Shown here: positions 1 to 7,525 of the stretch, one piece after another
Numbering within the stretch: the first letter of the stretch is position 1
Layout of the letters: each line of letters begins with the position of its first letter
Assembly: GCA_003482405.1 (NCBI GenBank)
Contig: DMZB01000124.1
Span: 1 to 17,279 of the forward strand
Reading direction: 5' to 3'
Source of the DNA: Lactobacillus sp.
GTDB lineage: Bacteria; Bacillota; Bacilli; Lactobacillales; Lactobacillaceae
Length of the DNA: 17,279 bases
Notes under the pieces: generated by a model
What the model was told of the DNA's origin: nothing
Databases searched by the model: none
Seen by the model: only the letters and a program-made list of their open reading frames with translations
Made by a program: the position numbers and the translations under genes

Positions 1-63
1 GTGTTGTGTGACAAGTTGGGCAAGCGCGCCACGTTCAAAAGATGTTAAAATAGAAAAGCTCAA
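1..63 (-). CDS. 5' fragment of a gene running off the left edge; possible IS30-like transposase
   Basis: Only the first 21 codons are present. They read from a TTG at 63-61 and begin MSFSILTSFERGALAQLV. The start is supported by a strong Shine-Dalgarno (GAGGAG on the minus strand, 76-71) seven bases upstream, and the frame stays open to the edge. The pattern of a short polar N-terminus followed by [S/T]FER and a helix resembles the start of IS30-family transposases in lactobacilli. That is recall from a very short stretch, not an alignment. Indirect support comes from the start codon and SD being buried in a long hairpin (54-127), a device several insertion sequences use to limit transposase made from read-through transcripts. 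Some other regulator with an N-terminal helix-turn-helix is equally possible. The open frame and start are solid; the product is a guess. Confidence 0.45.
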   Translation of the reverse strand, partial: MSFSILTSFERGALAQLVTQH

Positions 64-127
64 AGTAATTCTCCTCACAATGTTGGTATTCGACCACTAC
101 CATTGTAAGCAATCACTTTGAGTTTTT
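54..127. promoter_or_regulatory. long hairpin enclosing the SD and TTG start of the left-edge gene
   Basis: Arms 54-70 and 111-127 pair almost completely: CTCAAAGTAATT against AATCACTTTGAG with one mismatch, extended by A/T pairs. A second helix, ACAATG (77-82) with CATTGT (101-106), lies inside, and TGGT (84-87) with ACCA (93-96) can cap it. In the minus-strand transcript the TTG start (63-61) falls in the outer helix and the GAGGAG SD (76-71) falls exactly in the internal loop, so the fold should hide the translation start. Read on the plus strand the same hairpin ends in TTTTTT (123-128) and could act as a rightward terminator. The pairing is seen directly; the role is inferred. Confidence 0.6.
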
Positions 128-138
128 TGTTCGAATTA

Positions 139-166
139 ATTATAGAATTTGCCATTTTAAAATGAA
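139..166 (-). promoter_or_regulatory. candidate promoter of the left-edge gene
   Basis: A perfect TATAAT lies on the minus strand at 144-139. The only -35 candidate is a weak TTCATT at 166-161 with a 16-base spacer. A transcript from here would begin near 132 and include the complete hairpin at 54-127. This is a pattern match only. Confidence 0.3.
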
Positions 167-460
167 CTTTTTGAGTTACTCGTGGATTAACGTTGCGTCG
201 ACGCATAACAATTAATACCTAGGCCTTTCTGTGATACTCAAATACATGCATTAAAGCGGTCTTTTCGCCGCGTTCGGAACTTACAACACATATTATACAA
301 GGTAATTTAAGTTAAAAAACCTTTCAATAGGTAAGTTTTAACATAAATCGGATATTTTAGTTACAAAACAATATAAGTCGATAAACTAATCCGCTTACAT
401 AATGTCAATGACGGCATATTGGTATATACAGCTTTATTTGTCTTAAAAGTTAGAAAACGA
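145..460. other. intergenic stretch with no supported gene
   Basis: This is AT-rich DNA between the left-edge gene and the terminator of the symporter. No reading frame with a ribosome binding site was found on either strand. The only notable element is the perfect 12-bp palindrome TGCGTCGACGCA at 194-205. I could not recognise insertion-sequence ends, a tRNA or a riboswitch here. Confidence 0.5.
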
Positions 461-511
461 GAATAAAAAACGTCGATAAACCGTGTTCTTAACAGCGATT
501 TATCGACGTTT
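461..511 (-). terminator. intrinsic terminator after the symporter gene
   Basis: The 13-base arms AAACGTCGATAAA (468-480) and TTTATCGACGTTT (499-511) are perfect inverted repeats. An inner TGTT/AACA pairing shortens the loop. On the minus strand the stem is followed by a T-rich tract (TTTTTTATTC, about 470-461). It lies 28 bases past the symporter stop codon. Confidence 0.85.
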
Positions 512-539
512 GCATTTTAAATGGTTTTGAAGACGAATA

Positions 540-1823
540 TTATTCGGCCTGATGTAGGGGTTTAGCGATATAAACTGCGTGCTTTTTTGAGTCAAATTCA
601 CGTTCGGATTTGCTGATAACCACGGTTGCAAGTGAGTTACCAACAACGTTTACGGCGGTCCGTCCCATATCGACGATGCGATCAATGCCGGCGATAAATG
701 TTAGTCCGGCCACTGGCACGCCGATGGTGGAGATGGTAGCAAGCAAAACGACGAAGGATGCTCCGGGCACGCCCGCCATACCCTTACTTGTGATCATCAG
801 TACGACAAGGAGGGTAATTTGCTGGCCGATTGACAGATTGATGTGATACGCCTGCGCGAGAAACAGGGCGGCCAGCGACTGGTAAATCGCAGAGCCATCG
901 AGGTTAAATGTGTAACCAGTTGGTACAACAAACGCGACAATCCCTTTGCTAACTCCATAGTGTTCTAGCTTATCCATTGTTTTTGGCAGTGCAGATTCCG
1001 AACTCGCTGTTGTAAAGGCAAGAATGATTTCATTTTTAATCACTTTAAGCAATTCAAACAAGTTAATGCCAAAGCCTCGGGCGACCAAACCCATGACTAC
1101 GACGACAAAGAAAATCATGGTGAGATAGGTGACCAAAATAAACAGACCCAGTGGCGCTAGGGCGGATAGTCCCATTTGGGCGACAGTTGCGCCGATTAAA
1201 GCACAGACACCAATTGGTGCCAAATGCATGATCCAGTTGGTAACTTTAAACATGACAGCGGCCACTGTGTTTAAGAAATCAACAATGATTTTTCCTGGTT
1301 CACCAATTGCGGCGGTACCAAGGCCAAAAAAGACAGAAAAGAAAATCACGGGCATCATGTTGCCATCGCTTAAAGCTGCAAAAAAGTTAGTCGGGATGAT
1401 GTTGAGGACTGTGGCCCAAATACCACCTTCAGAGGCATGTTTGGCTGTTTTTATGTACTGTGAAATATCTGTCTTTGGTAAGTCGTGAATATTGATAAGT
1501 GTGCCTGTGTGAGTGAGGTTGCCGACAATCAGACCAAGGATAATGGCAAGTGTTGTCATGCCAGCAAAGTAGAGCAATGTTTTACCACCAATTCTCCCTA
1601 ATTTCCGAATATCGCCCATATTTGCGATTCCGACTGTCAGACAAGAAATCACTATTGGGAGGACAATCATCTGAATGAGGCCGATGAACATTGCGCCGAT
1701 ATTTGTAAATGCAGTGATGGCAGCGCTTTGGTGATAGAAAATAGCGCCTAGGACAATTCCTAAAATTAGGCCAATACCGATTTGCCAGCCTAGGCTTAAC
1801 CGAAATGTATGGTGTGGGTGCAT
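540..1823 (-). CDS. glutamate/aspartate:proton symporter, DAACS family (GltT/GltP-like)
   Basis: A membrane carrier of 427 residues, the usual length for dicarboxylate/amino acid:cation symporters. With the chosen start it begins MHPHHTFRLSLGW and runs straight into the first hydrophobic helix. Family signatures are clear: the serine-rich hairpin TASSESALP (about 272-280), the PTGYTFNLDGS unwound helix (301-311), the second hairpin SKGMAGVPGASF, and DMGRTAVNVVGN (385-396). The last keeps the Asp, Arg and Asn that hold the substrate carboxylate and amino group in glutamate transporters. The final Asn replaces a sodium-site Asp of archaeal GltPh, as in proton-coupled bacterial relatives, so glutamate or aspartate uptake is more likely than C4-dicarboxylate uptake. 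An upstream in-frame ATG at 1892 would add 23 residues. I prefer 1823 because GGAGG (1836-1832) lies eight bases before it, while 1892 has no SD. The gene is monocistronic, with a terminator behind it and a large inverted repeat in the leader. Confidence 0.87.
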   Translation of the reverse strand: MHPHHTFRLSLGWQIGIGLILGIVLGAIFYHQSAAITAFTNIGAMFIGLIQMIVLPIVISCLTVGIANMGDIRKLGRIGGKTLLYFAGMTTLAIILGLIVGNLTHTGTLINIHDLPKTDISQYIKTAKHASEGGIWATVLNIIPTNFFAALSDGNMMPVIFFSVFFGLGTAAIGEPGKIIVDFLNTVAAVMFKVTNWIMHLAPIGVCALIGATVAQMGLSALAPLGLFILVTYLTMIFFVVVVMGLVARGFGINLFELLKVIKNEIILAFTTASSESALPKTMDKLEHYGVSKGIVAFVVPTGYTFNLDGSAIYQSLAALFLAQAYHINLSIGQQITLLVVLMITSKGMAGVPGASFVVLLATISTIGVPVAGLTFIAGIDRIVDMGRTAVNVVGNSLATVVISKSEREFDSKKHAVYIAKPLHQAE

Positions 1824-1851
1824 ATGAAGAACCTCCAGAAAAGACTTATGC

Positions 1852-1901
1852 ATACGAGAAATGGCAACTTTGAGTTTGCTCAAAGCTGTCATTTCTCGTA
1901 T
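1852..1901 (-). repeat. 23-bp inverted repeat in the symporter leader
   Basis: Arms 1852-1874 and 1879-1901 match at 21 of 23 positions, separated by a four-base loop (CAAA on the minus strand). One mismatch becomes G-U in RNA. The repeat ends 15 bases upstream of the symporter SD and overlaps a -10-like TAAAAT (1905-1900). It could be an operator at the transcription start or a hairpin at the extreme 5' end of the mRNA. No T-run follows on either strand, so it is not an ordinary terminator. Confidence 0.7.
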
Positions 1902-1941
1902 TTTATCATAGAAACAGTAATATTTGAGATTGCGTATTAAT

Positions 1942-1977
1942 GACTAACAGATAGAAAATCAAAAAATGCTGTTAGTC
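1942..1977 (-). terminator. possible weak terminator after the NCS2 permease
   Basis: GACTAACAG (1942-1950) and CTGTTAGTC (1969-1977) form a perfect 9-bp stem with an 18-base loop. The stem overlaps the stop codon of the permease. On the minus strand it is followed by ATTAATAC rather than a T-run, so termination may be inefficient and some read-through into the symporter gene is possible. Confidence 0.4.
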
Positions 1978-3324
1978 TGTAACTTTTGAACTGGATTTTT
2001 CAGAGATAACAGAATGTGGCATAAACAAATTCAATAAAATTGCTGCAATGGCTGAAATTGCAATAGGTGATCCAAGCAAGTATTGAATTATCTGTGGCGC
2101 TGCCTTGATAACACTGCTTGGCAGTAGGACTAATGCCAAAGTCAGAATCATTGGAATTCCGATGATGTACAAATCGCTTTCTCCGGGTGTCAATTGACGA
2201 ATAACATTGAGCCCATTGAGCATAATTGTGACACAAATAATGGCGAAGACACCGCCGATGACGGGTGCCGGAATAGCGGATAGAAATGCCGCAAGTTTAC
2301 TAAAAAAACCTAAAATGATAAACCAAATACTGGCACTCACGAAAACACGTTTGCTGGCAACACCTGTGATTGAAATAACACCAGCGTTTGTTGAATAACC
2401 AGTGACAGGTGTGGTACCCAAAAGACCAGCTATCAGACAGCTGAGGCCTTCACCAATAATGCCCATATTCCATTGCTTTTTACTAATAGCGTGGTCTGTC
2501 ACAGCACTCATTGCAAACCATGTTCCTGTTGTCTCAGTGGTAAGTACGCCGTAGATAATAATAAAAGTCAGGATCGCGGGGATGGAAAAGTGAATACCGT
2601 ATTTCAATACGGTACCTTGTGGGAAACTAAACCAGGGTGCATTAGTCACAACATGCCAGTTAAAACGACCCATGAAAGTTGCAATTACTGTGCCAGTCAG
2701 CAAAGCTAAAATAATCGCACTGGTTCTGAAGAGCCGTTGTGTCTTTGGAAAACGAATCCCAAGAGATACAAATAACAGTAATGTCAGGGCGGTTACGCCA
2801 GCTAGAATAATATTTTGATAGATATTTCCTTGAGCTTTAAAAATGTTTTCGTTTAAGGCAGATGGAATTAATGACAGGCCAACATTGGTAATAATGACGC
2901 CACCAACTAACGCCGGTACAAGGGTATTGATAACCTTTTGAAAAAGTCCAGTTATTCCTAACAAAATTAGAAGAATCGAACCAACGACAATCGCACCAAT
3001 CAACGTTCCCATACCATTTGTGATCCCTCCGCCTGCGAGAACTATTCCCGCAGCTGCTCCAAGCGGCACAAATGAGGGTCCTTGAGAAACAGGCATTTTC
3101 ATAAACAACAGTGTCTGAAGTAGTGTCCCAATTCCTGCAGCTAAAAAGGTTGCTTGTAATAATCCCATTTTTCCAGATAGCGACATCATTAATATTCCGG
3201 ATAAAATTACTGGTGGTACGTAAACGTCCATTGCCAAGACATGTTGAAGCCCCAACAATCCCGCATCCAATGGCTTAACGTAATCATCTGGGCCAACTAA
3301 TAATTTTGTGTTGTTAGATTTCAT
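1972..3324 (-). CDS. NCS2/NAT-family purine permease (xanthine/urate/guanine type)
   Basis: An integral membrane nucleobase:cation symporter of 450 residues, normal for the family. NAT landmarks are visible: the Gln-His pair of helix 1 (27-28), the QGPSFVPLGAAAG segment of helix 3 (81-93), a glutamate in helix 8 (E264 in TTETTGTWFA), and the signature N-x-G-x4-T-G (313-321). The residue before that Asn is Thr (312), where characterised xanthine and urate carriers usually have Gln or Glu, so specificity cannot be read off. The start is the ATG at 3324 with the SD CAGGAG close upstream. The gene lies 20 bases behind guanine deaminase on the same strand, so the two are almost certainly co-transcribed. 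The context suggests import of guanine or xanthine, or export of the xanthine made by the deaminase. A uracil or hypoxanthine carrier is less likely. Confidence 0.9.
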   Translation of the reverse strand: MKSNNTKLLVGPDDYVKPLDAGLLGLQHVLAMDVYVPPVILSGILMMSLSGKMGLLQATFLAAGIGTLLQTLLFMKMPVSQGPSFVPLGAAAGIVLAGGGITNGMGTLIGAIVVGSILLILLGITGLFQKVINTLVPALVGGVIITNVGLSLIPSALNENIFKAQGNIYQNIILAGVTALTLLLFVSLGIRFPKTQRLFRTSAIILALLTGTVIATFMGRFNWHVVTNAPWFSFPQGTVLKYGIHFSIPAILTFIIIYGVLTTETTGTWFAMSAVTDHAISKKQWNMGIIGEGLSCLIAGLLGTTPVTGYSTNAGVISITGVASKRVFVSASIWFIILGFFSKLAAFLSAIPAPVIGGVFAIICVTIMLNGLNVIRQLTPGESDLYIIGIPMILTLALVLLPSSVIKAAPQIIQYLLGSPIAISAIAAILLNLFMPHSVISEKSSSKVTD

Positions 3325-3344
3325 TATTCTCTCCTGTGAAGTTG

Positions 3345-4658
3345 TTATATGACCTGCTGGCCTGCCACATAAACCGATTTAATGTCATTGGCGGTAGTAG
3401 CATAAAGTAATCGTTCTAATTGATTGTTGTCAGAGGCTGGCCGGTCATTATGATCCGGAAGGCAAACGATCTGAAAATCAGCCCAATACCCTGGTTTGAT
3501 GAGTCCGGTTTTAAGACCGAGACTCTTGGCGCCCCCATATGTGGCCAAGTAGAATGCATTAGCCGTGGTTAGGTGATTTTCCGATTGATTGGGCAATTGA
3601 CGTGACGACATTATTGATTGTTGGATATTACGATACAGACTTGGTGAAAAACCACCGGCAATGTCAGTACCCAGTCCGACGTCTATCTGATATCGGTGAG
3701 CACGGGCAGCAGTAAAAATACCATCACCAAAGTAAATGTTTGAGATTGGACAGTGGGCAATGGCCGCGTGTGCATTCGATATTTGCTGCAAATCCGTTTC
3801 GTCTAATTGCGTACCATGTGCCAAAATAGCTTTGTCTGTTAGTAATCCAAAGTGATCTAGTACCGCTGTATCATGTTTGTGAAATCTTGATATTGCATAG
3901 TTATGTTCCCAGATACTTTCACTACAATGCGTTTGGATAGGTAAATCAAATCGATGAGCAAGTTTTCCCAATCCTTCTAGCAGGTCATCAGTACAGCTTG
4001 GGACAAATCTAGGCGTTATGATTGGTTTAACCAATCTACTTGAAGGGCCAGTTAGTTCCGTCAACTTCTGGATAAATGTCATAGTGGCGGAAAGCGATGA
4101 GGATGTCGAAGAATCTCGATAATAGTCTGGCGTCTCAAATGGATTGTCCATGGCAACTTGTCCAATGAAAGCCCGTTGTCCAAAGTTGAGGCATTGCCGG
4201 GCTAATTCTATATTTGCAGAAACATGCATTGTACCGAAATATACAGCGGTTGTTGTTCCATGAGCTAGTAATGATGACACAAGATCGCTGTAAACTTTTT
4301 TTGCAAATGTGTGATTCGCGTACTTTGCCTCTAAAGGGAAAGTGTAGTCGTTGAGCCATTCTTTTAGTGGCAAATCTAGGCCTGTGCCAGTTTGAGGCCA
4401 CTGAGGTGCATGGATGTGTAAGTCAATAAAACCGGGCAGTAAAACTTCGTTCGTGTTTAGAAACGTCAAACGGTCTTCCGTTTTTGCAGTTTGAATGATT
4501 TTTGAAAAGTTTGGATCGGTTTTAGAAAGAATTTGCTGAATCATACCGGTATGATCAATGCATACTGCAGAATCAGCATTATAAGAAACACGATCATAAC
4601 TATGTGAGGAATAAAAATTACCTACAATGACTCTGGAAAACGAAATAAGAATCACCAC
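3345..4658 (-). CDS. guaD: guanine deaminase
   Basis: A zinc amidohydrolase that converts guanine and water to xanthine and ammonia, placing guanine nitrogen and the purine ring in salvage. With 437 residues it has the usual length. Metal and catalytic residues are all present, numbered from the first GTG: H81 and H83 in GFIDLHIHAPQ, H244 and E247 in QTHCSES, H281 in LAHG, and D332 in GLGTDIAGG. TPRFVPSC (215-222) and the PLKEWLNDYTFP segment are typical of guanine deaminase rather than of other Atz/Trz-type enzymes. It is the first gene of an operon with the NCS2 permease, behind a pair of PurBox-like sites. The start is unclear. The longest frame begins with GTG at 4658, where the SD is poor. 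A near-perfect SD-like stretch, AAAGTGGTGA, instead precedes an ATT codon at 4646. Confidence 0.94.
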   Translation of the reverse strand: MVILISFSRVIVGNFYSSHSYDRVSYNADSAVCIDHTGMIQQILSKTDPNFSKIIQTAKTEDRLTFLNTNEVLLPGFIDLHIHAPQWPQTGTGLDLPLKEWLNDYTFPLEAKYANHTFAKKVYSDLVSSLLAHGTTTAVYFGTMHVSANIELARQCLNFGQRAFIGQVAMDNPFETPDYYRDSSTSSSLSATMTFIQKLTELTGPSSRLVKPIITPRFVPSCTDDLLEGLGKLAHRFDLPIQTHCSESIWEHNYAISRFHKHDTAVLDHFGLLTDKAILAHGTQLDETDLQQISNAHAAIAHCPISNIYFGDGIFTAARAHRYQIDVGLGTDIAGGFSPSLYRNIQQSIMSSRQLPNQSENHLTTANAFYLATYGGAKSLGLKTGLIKPGYWADFQIVCLPDHNDRPASDNNQLERLLYATTANDIKSVYVAGQQVI

Positions 4659-4691
4659 TTTCTAAAAAGCAAAGTTACACAACAAAAATAC

Positions 4692-4740
4692 AATATCACG
4701 AACTAAAATGTTTATCCAATACATAAAAGTTCGGAAATAT
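4692..4740 (-). promoter_or_regulatory. candidate guaD promoter with an inverted pair of PurBox-like sites
   Basis: A weak promoter, TTGGAT (4719-4714) and GATATT (4697-4692) with a 16-base spacer, faces guaD. One site, CACGAACTAAAA, has its CGAAC core at 4699-4703, between -35 and -10. A second, inverted site reads ATTTCCGAACTTT on the minus strand (core 4733-4729) and fits the lactococcal PurBox consensus AWWWCCGAACWWT at every position. The cores are inverted and 25 bases apart, like the paired boxes bound by PurR in Bacillus. A further CGAAC at 4769-4773 may be an extra half-site. PurR control fits the purine salvage genes downstream but is inferred. Confidence 0.55.
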
Positions 4741-4779
4741 TAATTTTGAACGTAGTCTAATTTAGAGACGAACTTTTTT

Positions 4780-4925
4780 TTAAAACTTGGTGTCTTTAAC
4801 GTCGAAAAACGAATTTTATTCTCTTTTTTTGAAGTTTACGTTGCTAATTCTTAACAATAATCAGTCTGGTCCTTTGATTATTTGAAACATTAAATTTGAA
4901 TAAGCTTTTTGAACTAGTTGAATAC
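4780..4925. other. AT-rich spacer with no feature seen
   Basis: This lies between the PurBox cluster and the terminator of oleate hydratase. It is very AT-rich, with no reading frame carrying a ribosome binding site and no strong inverted repeat. I did not find a purine riboswitch core in it or in the rest of the guaD leader. Confidence 0.4.
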
Positions 4926-4956
4926 AAAAAAGACCTGTTTCACGTGAAACAGGTCT
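4926..4956 (-). terminator. intrinsic terminator after oleate hydratase
   Basis: The perfect palindrome AGACCTGTTTCAC/GTGAAACAGGTCT (4931-4956) is followed on the minus strand by a run of six T (4931-4926). It begins 23 bases after the stop codon of the hydratase gene. Confidence 0.92.
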
Positions 4957-4978
4957 CCTCTAAACATCTAAATTAACT

Positions 4979-6751
4979 TTACAGCAGTTTAGCATCCTTC
5001 ATCAATTCTTCGATGTAGGTGCCCTTTACTTTCTTAACAGCTTCCTTAGCAATCACTTTTTGACTCCATGGCAAGTCCATTTCGGCCAATGGTTTCTTGT
5101 CATTCAGGTAGTAGAGTGCGTTCATCAAAACCCGAGCGTCAAATGCCGAGCCAAAGACTTCTGGGACACCACGGTCAACATCAAGCAGGGTGTAAACAGC
5201 TTCCATCGCTGTCCGAACTGAATATTCAGTGGTGAAGACAGTGTCACGAGGTGTCTCTGCATAATTACCGATAAAGGCAAGGTTCTTGGAATGCTTTGGC
5301 ACAACAAGTGGTCGATCACCAAGCGCACGTGGCATGAAGTAGGTGGTGATGTATGGCATGTGTGTTGGAACTGTTCGACAGGAATTGGTGGCAATGTCAA
5401 CGATTTGATCATCCGGTACACCCATGTGGTAGAGCCACTCTTCACACAGTTCAATACCGTTACAATCTTCCATGTTCTTATCGGTGTAGTTACCTGGTTT
5501 GCCAGAAATTAGTCCGTAAATCCATACAATGAGTTCATTGTCTTTTTGTTTCTTGAAGTGAGGTTGACGACTGATCGAGTAGCCTAAAATCCAGTTAGAA
5601 TCTTTGATCGTTACTGGACCACTGGTGACAATTGAACCACTGTGTGGGTCTTTTTGACTGACGTTTTCGATAAACGGTACGATCTTATCATCAGAGAAGG
5701 TCAACGTTGCCGACATCGTCCAGTTTGCCGCGGGGATGTTTTCACAGAACTTCTCTGGGTGTCCAAAGTCAGGATCCTGAGCAGCCAAATTCTTCCACAA
5801 TTGCCAACTGGCACCGAGTTCGTGTTCCTTCGGCGCTGGGTGTGTATTGTCACCATACGTGGTGCTTTCGGTAATGGAACCGTTTGAAACAAAGACGAGA
5901 TCGTCAGGTGTCAAAGGCTGATCCTGCCGTTTGCCATCGACCGTCATTTCAATCTTGGTAGCCACTTTGTCGTTACCTACACGGTTGACCAAAATGTTAT
6001 TAACTACCGTCTTGTACTGGAAGTGGACACCATGATTTGTCAAGAAGCTAACCAGTGGTAAGACTAAGGATTCATACTGGTTATACTTCGTGAATCGCAG
6101 TGAGGATAAGGTGGAAAGAGAGTCTACATGATGAACAAAACGCAAAACGTAACGTCGCATTTCTAGAGCGCTGGCCCATTTTTCAAACGCAAACATTGTG
6201 GACCAGTATAACCAGAAGTTAGAGTTGAAGAATTCATCTGTAAACACTTCGTCAATTCGTTTGTCCTGCAATTTTTCTTCAGGTGTGATGGCCAAATCAA
6301 GTAATTCCTTGATTGCCTTTTGAGATAGGGTCAACTCACCATCGTTGGCCAAACGATGACCGCGATTTTCGATAACCCGTGCCTTTGAATAACTTGGATC
6401 CTCTTTGTTAAGCCAATAGAATTCATCCAATACAGAGGCATCCTTGGTATCTAGCGAAGGGATGGAACGAAACAGGTCCCACAAAGTTTCGAAGTGGGGT
6501 TCCATTTCACGGCCACCACGGATGATGTAACCGCGTTGTTCGTTCCAAATACCGTCCATGCTGCCGCCGGGGAGACCTAATTCTTCCAAAATGTGAATGT
6601 GATCGCCAGGCATCTGACCATCACGAACCAGAAACGATGCTGCAGCCAGAGCTGCTAAGCCGGAACCAACGATGTATGCTGACTTTTGATCAACGTTTGC
6701 TGGCTTCTTTGGACGTGCAAATGCTTCATAGTTACCGTTTGAATAGTACAT
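4979..6751 (-). CDS. ohyA: oleate hydratase (FAD-binding, MCRA family)
   Basis: This enzyme adds water across the cis-9 double bond of oleate, giving 10-hydroxystearate, and acts on related unsaturated acids. In lactobacilli it is linked to detoxifying free fatty acids. The product has 590 residues from the chosen start, typical for the family. It carries the dinucleotide fold GSGLAAL (about 29-35), then [11 protein letters not shown] (79-89) with the conserved acidic residues of the active site, the [15 protein letters not shown] stretch, and near the C-terminus [21 protein letters not shown], all hallmarks of oleate hydratases. The start at 6751 is chosen because AAAGGGTGG lies just before it; the upstream frame to 6778 has no SD. 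The gene is monocistronic, with a strong terminator behind it. The divergent TetR gene and the palindromes between them suggest fatty acid-responsive repression. Confidence 0.97.
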   Translation of the reverse strand: MYYSNGNYEAFARPKKPANVDQKSAYIVGSGLAALAAASFLVRDGQMPGDHIHILEELGLPGGSMDGIWNEQRGYIIRGGREMEPHFETLWDLFRSIPSLDTKDASVLDEFYWLNKEDPSYSKARVIENRGHRLANDGELTLSQKAIKELLDLAITPEEKLQDKRIDEVFTDEFFNSNFWLYWSTMFAFEKWASALEMRRYVLRFVHHVDSLSTLSSLRFTKYNQYESLVLPLVSFLTNHGVHFQYKTVVNNILVNRVGNDKVATKIEMTVDGKRQDQPLTPDDLVFVSNGSITESTTYGDNTHPAPKEHELGASWQLWKNLAAQDPDFGHPEKFCENIPAANWTMSATLTFSDDKIVPFIENVSQKDPHSGSIVTSGPVTIKDSNWILGYSISRQPHFKKQKDNELIVWIYGLISGKPGNYTDKNMEDCNGIELCEEWLYHMGVPDDQIVDIATNSCRTVPTHMPYITTYFMPRALGDRPLVVPKHSKNLAFIGNYAETPRDTVFTTEYSVRTAMEAVYTLLDVDRGVPEVFGSAFDARVLMNALYYLNDKKPLAEMDLPWSQKVIAKEAVKKVKGTYIEELMKDAKLL

Positions 6752-6788
6752 AAATGCCACCCTTTCTCGACTTGTCATAGATATTTAT

Positions 6789-6848
6789 TAACGAAATTAT
6801 CGTTACATTTGTAACTATCTTTAGTATAATGACAGCGGTTACATTTTT
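6789..6848. promoter_or_regulatory. divergent promoter region with overlapping palindromes (probable TetR operator)
   Basis: TAACGA-N5-TCGTTA (6789-6805) overlaps the 14-bp palindrome GTTACATTTGTAAC (6802-6815). A further half-site, GTTACATTTT, lies at 6838-6847. The regulator's promoter is well formed: GTTACA (6802-6807), a 17-base spacer, and TATAAT (6825-6830). Its -35 is therefore the left half of the second palindrome. The oleate hydratase promoter on the other strand is less clear, but TTACAA from the same palindrome can serve as its -35. One regulator bound here would cover both promoters, which fits autoregulation plus control of ohyA. Confidence 0.65.
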
Positions 6849-6867
6849 CAATACAGAAAGTTAAGTG

Positions 6868-7395
6868 ATGTTGATGAATAAGAAAAGTTTACGTACCCAA
6901 CAGCAAATTGAAACAGCGTTATTTACACTTATGAGCCAAGGCCAATACAACGATCTGTCCATCACGCAGATCACCCATACAGCGGGCGTTTCACGGGCGG
7001 CCTTTTATCGAAATTACACCGGTAAAGACATGATTTTGGATGGTTTTATTCAGAAAGAATACGCACAGTTTATGCAGGATGTTGCAGATCACAAGCACGA
7101 GGACTTGGCAGGCTTACTGACCGTGTATCTGACGTATTTTGTGGAGCACCCGGAAATTATGCAGAACCTGTTGCACGCTGGTTTGGACGGTCCCATTTTA
7201 AATAAACAAACGGAATACTTTACGAAGTTTGTTCATAGTTATTATGGCGATGATTATTTGAAAGATTATGAGTTGGCGTACTATTCAGGTGGAACGTTCA
7301 TGGTTTTACACTGGTGGGTGAAAACGGGGTACGCGATGCCTGTCAAACAGGTTGTTCGTATTTTAGTGAATCGGTTTGCTGTTGGTAACGATTAG
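6868..7395 (+). CDS. TetR/AcrR-family transcriptional regulator
   Basis: A small regulator of 175 residues. The N-terminal helix-turn-helix is clear: a first helix TQQQIETALFTLM, then YNDLSITQITHTAGVSRAAFYRNYTGKD, the classic TetR recognition-helix pattern. The C-terminal half is short and ends with a GGTFMVLHWWVKTGYAMP-type segment, which recalls the TetR_C_8 group of low-GC Gram-positive regulators. The start is taken as the ATG at 6868 with GAAAG seven bases upstream; a GTG at 6865 or an ATG at 6874 are alternatives. It is divergent from oleate hydratase with palindromic sites over the shared promoter region, so its likely targets are itself and ohyA. A fatty acid or acyl-CoA inducer is a guess from context. 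Confidence 0.9.
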   Translation: MLMNKKSLRTQQQIETALFTLMSQGQYNDLSITQITHTAGVSRAAFYRNYTGKDMILDGFIQKEYAQFMQDVADHKHEDLAGLLTVYLTYFVEHPEIMQNLLHAGLDGPILNKQTEYFTKFVHSYYGDDYLKDYELAYYSGGTFMVLHWWVKTGYAMPVKQVVRILVNRFAVGND

Positions 7396-7446
7396 GTTGG
7401 TGTTAGCAAGATGGACATCATTTTAAGTCTAGCAGTCAGTTGATAC

Positions 7447-7493
7447 AAAAATGGTAGTCGAGAGGTCGAAAATGACCCTTGGCTACCATTTTT
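7447..7493. terminator. bidirectional terminator between convergent genes
   Basis: AAAAATGGTAG (7447-7457) pairs with CTACCATTTTT (7483-7493). GGTC (7464-7467) and GACC (7474-7477) pair inside the loop region. The A-run on one side and T-run on the other let it serve both the TetR gene from the left and the D-2-hydroxyacid dehydrogenase gene from the right. Confidence 0.85.
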
Positions 7494-7525
7494 GAGTGGT
7501 TAATTTTTTTAGAGTTTGAATACGA

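Noticed and set aside
126..140. GTTCGAATTA, a PurBox-like half-site near the left edge
   Set aside because: A single imperfect core without an inverted partner at PurBox distance, before a gene that is not purine-related.
1129..1488. 119-codon plus-strand open frame inside the symporter gene
   Set aside because: It is antisense to a clearly conserved membrane protein, has no ribosome binding site, and reads as the complement of hydrophobic codons.
4659..4800. Possible purine riboswitch before guaD
   Set aside because: No three-helix junction with the conserved purine aptamer core could be traced. The control signal visible there is the PurBox pair.
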